Positions 22,246-23,686 of a stretch of DNA of 23,686 nt are shown here, piece by piece. Both the position numbers and the translations under genes were made by a program. Numbering within the stretch: the stretch's first letter is position 1; each line of letters starts with the position of its first letter. The stretch is from Sulfurimonas sp. Lineage in GTDB: Bacteria; Campylobacterota; Campylobacteria; Campylobacterales; Sulfurimonadaceae. The stretch is taken from assembly GCA_027047745.1 (NCBI GenBank), contig JALTUB010000059.1:1-23686 (forward strand). Direction: 5' to 3'. A model generated the notes under the pieces. The model searched no databases, had not been told where the DNA came from, and saw only the letters and a list, made by a program, of their open reading frames with translations.

Positions 22246-23686
22246 CTACCCCTTATCTAACTTTGATCCAGCTGCACCCTCAGCCTCTTCACTAAGAAGT
22301 GCCTGTAATAATGAAGCAATATCTTCAGGAGCATCTTCAGCCATTGTCTTAACTTTTTCTAAGATAACTTCATATTTAAGTTCATCTTCATTGAAGTTTT
22401 GACCAACGCCTAATTGGTCTTCAACTTTTTTACGCATATCTTGAACTTTTTGAACTAAATCTTCATCCTCATCATCCTCTACCTCTAAGACAGGGCGATC
22501 AAGTTCATCCTCTTCTTTTGAGACTTCAAGCATTTTACTTGAAAATGGAAGAATAACTTTTTTATAAAGTATAAGAAGTAATATAAGAACAAATATATAT
22601 TTTATCAATCCAGAGAAAGGAGCAATATATGTTTGACTAAATTCCATTGCTTTAGATACTTTATCAGCACCATTATTACTATTATTCCTTTGAAATTGTA
22701 GATTTTGTACGCTTACTTGGTCACCTCTTTTTTTATCTATACCGATAGCACGACTAACAAGAGAGGTAAGTGCTTTTAAATCACTCTTATCCAAAGGTAT
22801 GTACTCTACTTCACCTGTTTCTTTCTTATCTTTGTCAAGTTTTGGTTTATATCTTCCATCAACTACTACAGCGGCTGTCATCCTTTTAATTCGTGCAAAT
22901 TGAGACTTTGTAGTGCTTACAGTTTTACCTATCTCATAGTTTGTTGTTCCTGTATTTTTTTCATACTTCTCTTTTGTTTGAGAGCTTTTCAGACCTTGAA
23001 CTGGACCAATATTACTAACAGTTCCAGGTACACCACCAACTTTCTCAGGAGAAACACCTTCTCGTTTTTCTTCACTTGTTTGCTCACTTCTTACAACATT
23101 TTCAGGGTCATAGCTCTCTGAAGTTGAATTTTTGATAGAAAAATCATAATCTATAGTTACTTGAGCGACTACCTTGTTTTTTCCACCAACAAATGGGGCT
23201 ACAACTTGAATAATCTTAGACTGTCTTTTTTTTTCTTCTCTATTTTTAAATTTTTGTTGTGTTACTGAAAGCTCACTCATCTGAGCCATTTCATCGTCAT
23301 CGCCTAAAGTTTCACCATCACTATCGACTAGCATTACATCTGCGGCACTCATTTTAGGAACTGCAGAACCAACAAGATTTTTAATACCTCTTATCTGTTT
23401 TGCAGATAGGTGTCTGCCTTCTACTAATTGAACCATAACTGATGCTGTTGGTTTTACTTGTTTTGAGACAAAAAGGGACTCTTTTGGAAGAGCTAAACTA
23501 ACAGATGCACTCTCTATAGGTGAAAGAGCGTTTATAGTTCGTGAGAGTTCTCCTTCTAGTGAACGAAGATATTTTATCTTTTGGTCAAAATTTGTTGATC
23601 CAAATTCTTGCTTATCAAAAAGTTCAAAGCCAACACCACTATTTTTTGGAATACCCAAAGCTGCTATAGAAATTCTCTCTTTGTAA
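22246..23686 (-). CDS. fliF: Flagellar MS-ring protein FliF, N-terminus cut by the window
   Basis: FliF forms the inner-membrane MS ring on which the flagellum is built. The frame stays open to the window edge (YKERISIAALGIPKNSGVGF at the start), so the TTG at 23658 is internal and the true start is upstream. Seen are the end of ring-building motif 1, the second and third ring-building parts with MTAAVVVDGRYKPK, the C-terminal membrane helix (IKYIFVLILLLILYKKVILP) and the acidic C-terminal tail (EDELKYEVILEKVKTMAEDA) that binds FliG. About 480 of the usual 550-570 residues are present. Confidence 0.96.
   Translation of the reverse strand, partial: YKERISIAALGIPKNSGVGFELFDKQEFGSTNFDQKIKYLRSLEGELSRTINALSPIESASVSLALPKESLFVSKQVKPTASVMVQLVEGRHLSAKQIRGIKNLVGSAVPKMSAADVMLVDSDGETLGDDDEMAQMSELSVTQQKFKNREEKKRQSKIIQVVAPFVGGKNKVVAQVTIDYDFSIKNSTSESYDPENVVRSEQTSEEKREGVSPEKVGGVPGTVSNIGPVQGLKSSQTKEKYEKNTGTTNYEIGKTVSTTKSQFARIKRMTAAVVVDGRYKPKLDKDKKETGEVEYIPLDKSDLKALTSLVSRAIGIDKKRGDQVSVQNLQFQRNNSNNGADKVSKAMEFSQTYIAPFSGLIKYIFVLILLLILYKKVILPFSSKMLEVSKEEDELDRPVLEVEDDEDEDLVQKVQDMRKKVEDQLGVGQNFNEDELKYEVILEKVKTMAEDAPEDIASLLQALLSEEAEGAAGSKLDKG

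Noticed and set aside
1..23686. CRISPR arrays, tRNA and rRNA genes, insertion sequences
   Set aside because: No spaced direct repeats, cloverleaf-like segments, rRNA-like stretches, transposase motifs or terminal inverted repeats were noticed on either strand.

Overview
The window comes from an AT-rich bacterium, very probably a member of the Campylobacterota close to Sulfurimonas. The main evidence is the minus-strand block fliF-fliG-fliH-dxs at the right end, which matches the gene order known from Campylobacter jejuni and its relatives. The protein style (Lys/Asn/Ile-rich) and the lack of clear -35 boxes beside TATAAT-type -10 boxes fit this too. No rRNA, tRNA, CRISPR array or insertion sequence was seen. 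Genes are packed tightly and no gene-free stretch exceeds about 130 bases.

Layout, left to right. (1) 1-4158, plus strand: the end of an outer-membrane beta-barrel gene (DUF1302-like) followed by a large MMPL/RND-type exporter, closed by a hairpin terminator. (2) 4260-7277, plus strand: a three-gene operon of an ABCG-like ATPase with an unidentified N-terminal half, its ABC-2 permease, and a small exported Spy/CpxP-like protein. (3) 7312-10873: six uncharacterised genes. They include two paralogous small proteins, a 410-residue protein with nine hendecads followed by six heptads, a free-standing copy of that protein's N-terminal module (resembling Bro-N/antirepressor domains), and a protein with a histone-H1-like Lys/Ala/Pro tail. 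(4) 11002-11568, minus strand: an orphan peptide/nickel-type ABC ATPase. (5) 11631-14549, plus strand: a compact, very AT-rich cassette of a dUTPase, a membrane-anchored phosphoribosyltransferase, a radical SAM enzyme with viperin-like features and a thymidylate-kinase-like protein. A small four-cysteine protein gene (14546-14719) is coupled to its end by a GTGA overlap. (6) 14694-16493, minus strand: a YhbP-family protein, a small unknown protein, and a MalY/PatB-type PLP lyase. (7) 16490-23686, minus strand: OvoA, Dxs, FliH, FliG and the truncated FliF.

How the genes work together. fliF, fliG and fliH encode the MS ring, the switch/rotor and the export-ATPase regulator of the flagellum. dxs supplies isoprenoid precursors and is placed in the flagellar transcript. 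ovoA and the adjacent PLP lyase (a likely ovoB) overlap by 4 bases and together would make ovothiol, a thiohistidine antioxidant. The most interesting region is the nucleotide-handling cassette at 11.6-14.5 kb. Every gene in it is predicted to act on a nucleotide or on PRPP, or to be a radical SAM enzyme, and the genes overlap, so they probably form one pathway: production of a modified nucleotide, or an anti-phage nucleotide system. The second candidate is the 7.3-10.9 kb cluster, whose repeat-rich proteins match no system I can name.
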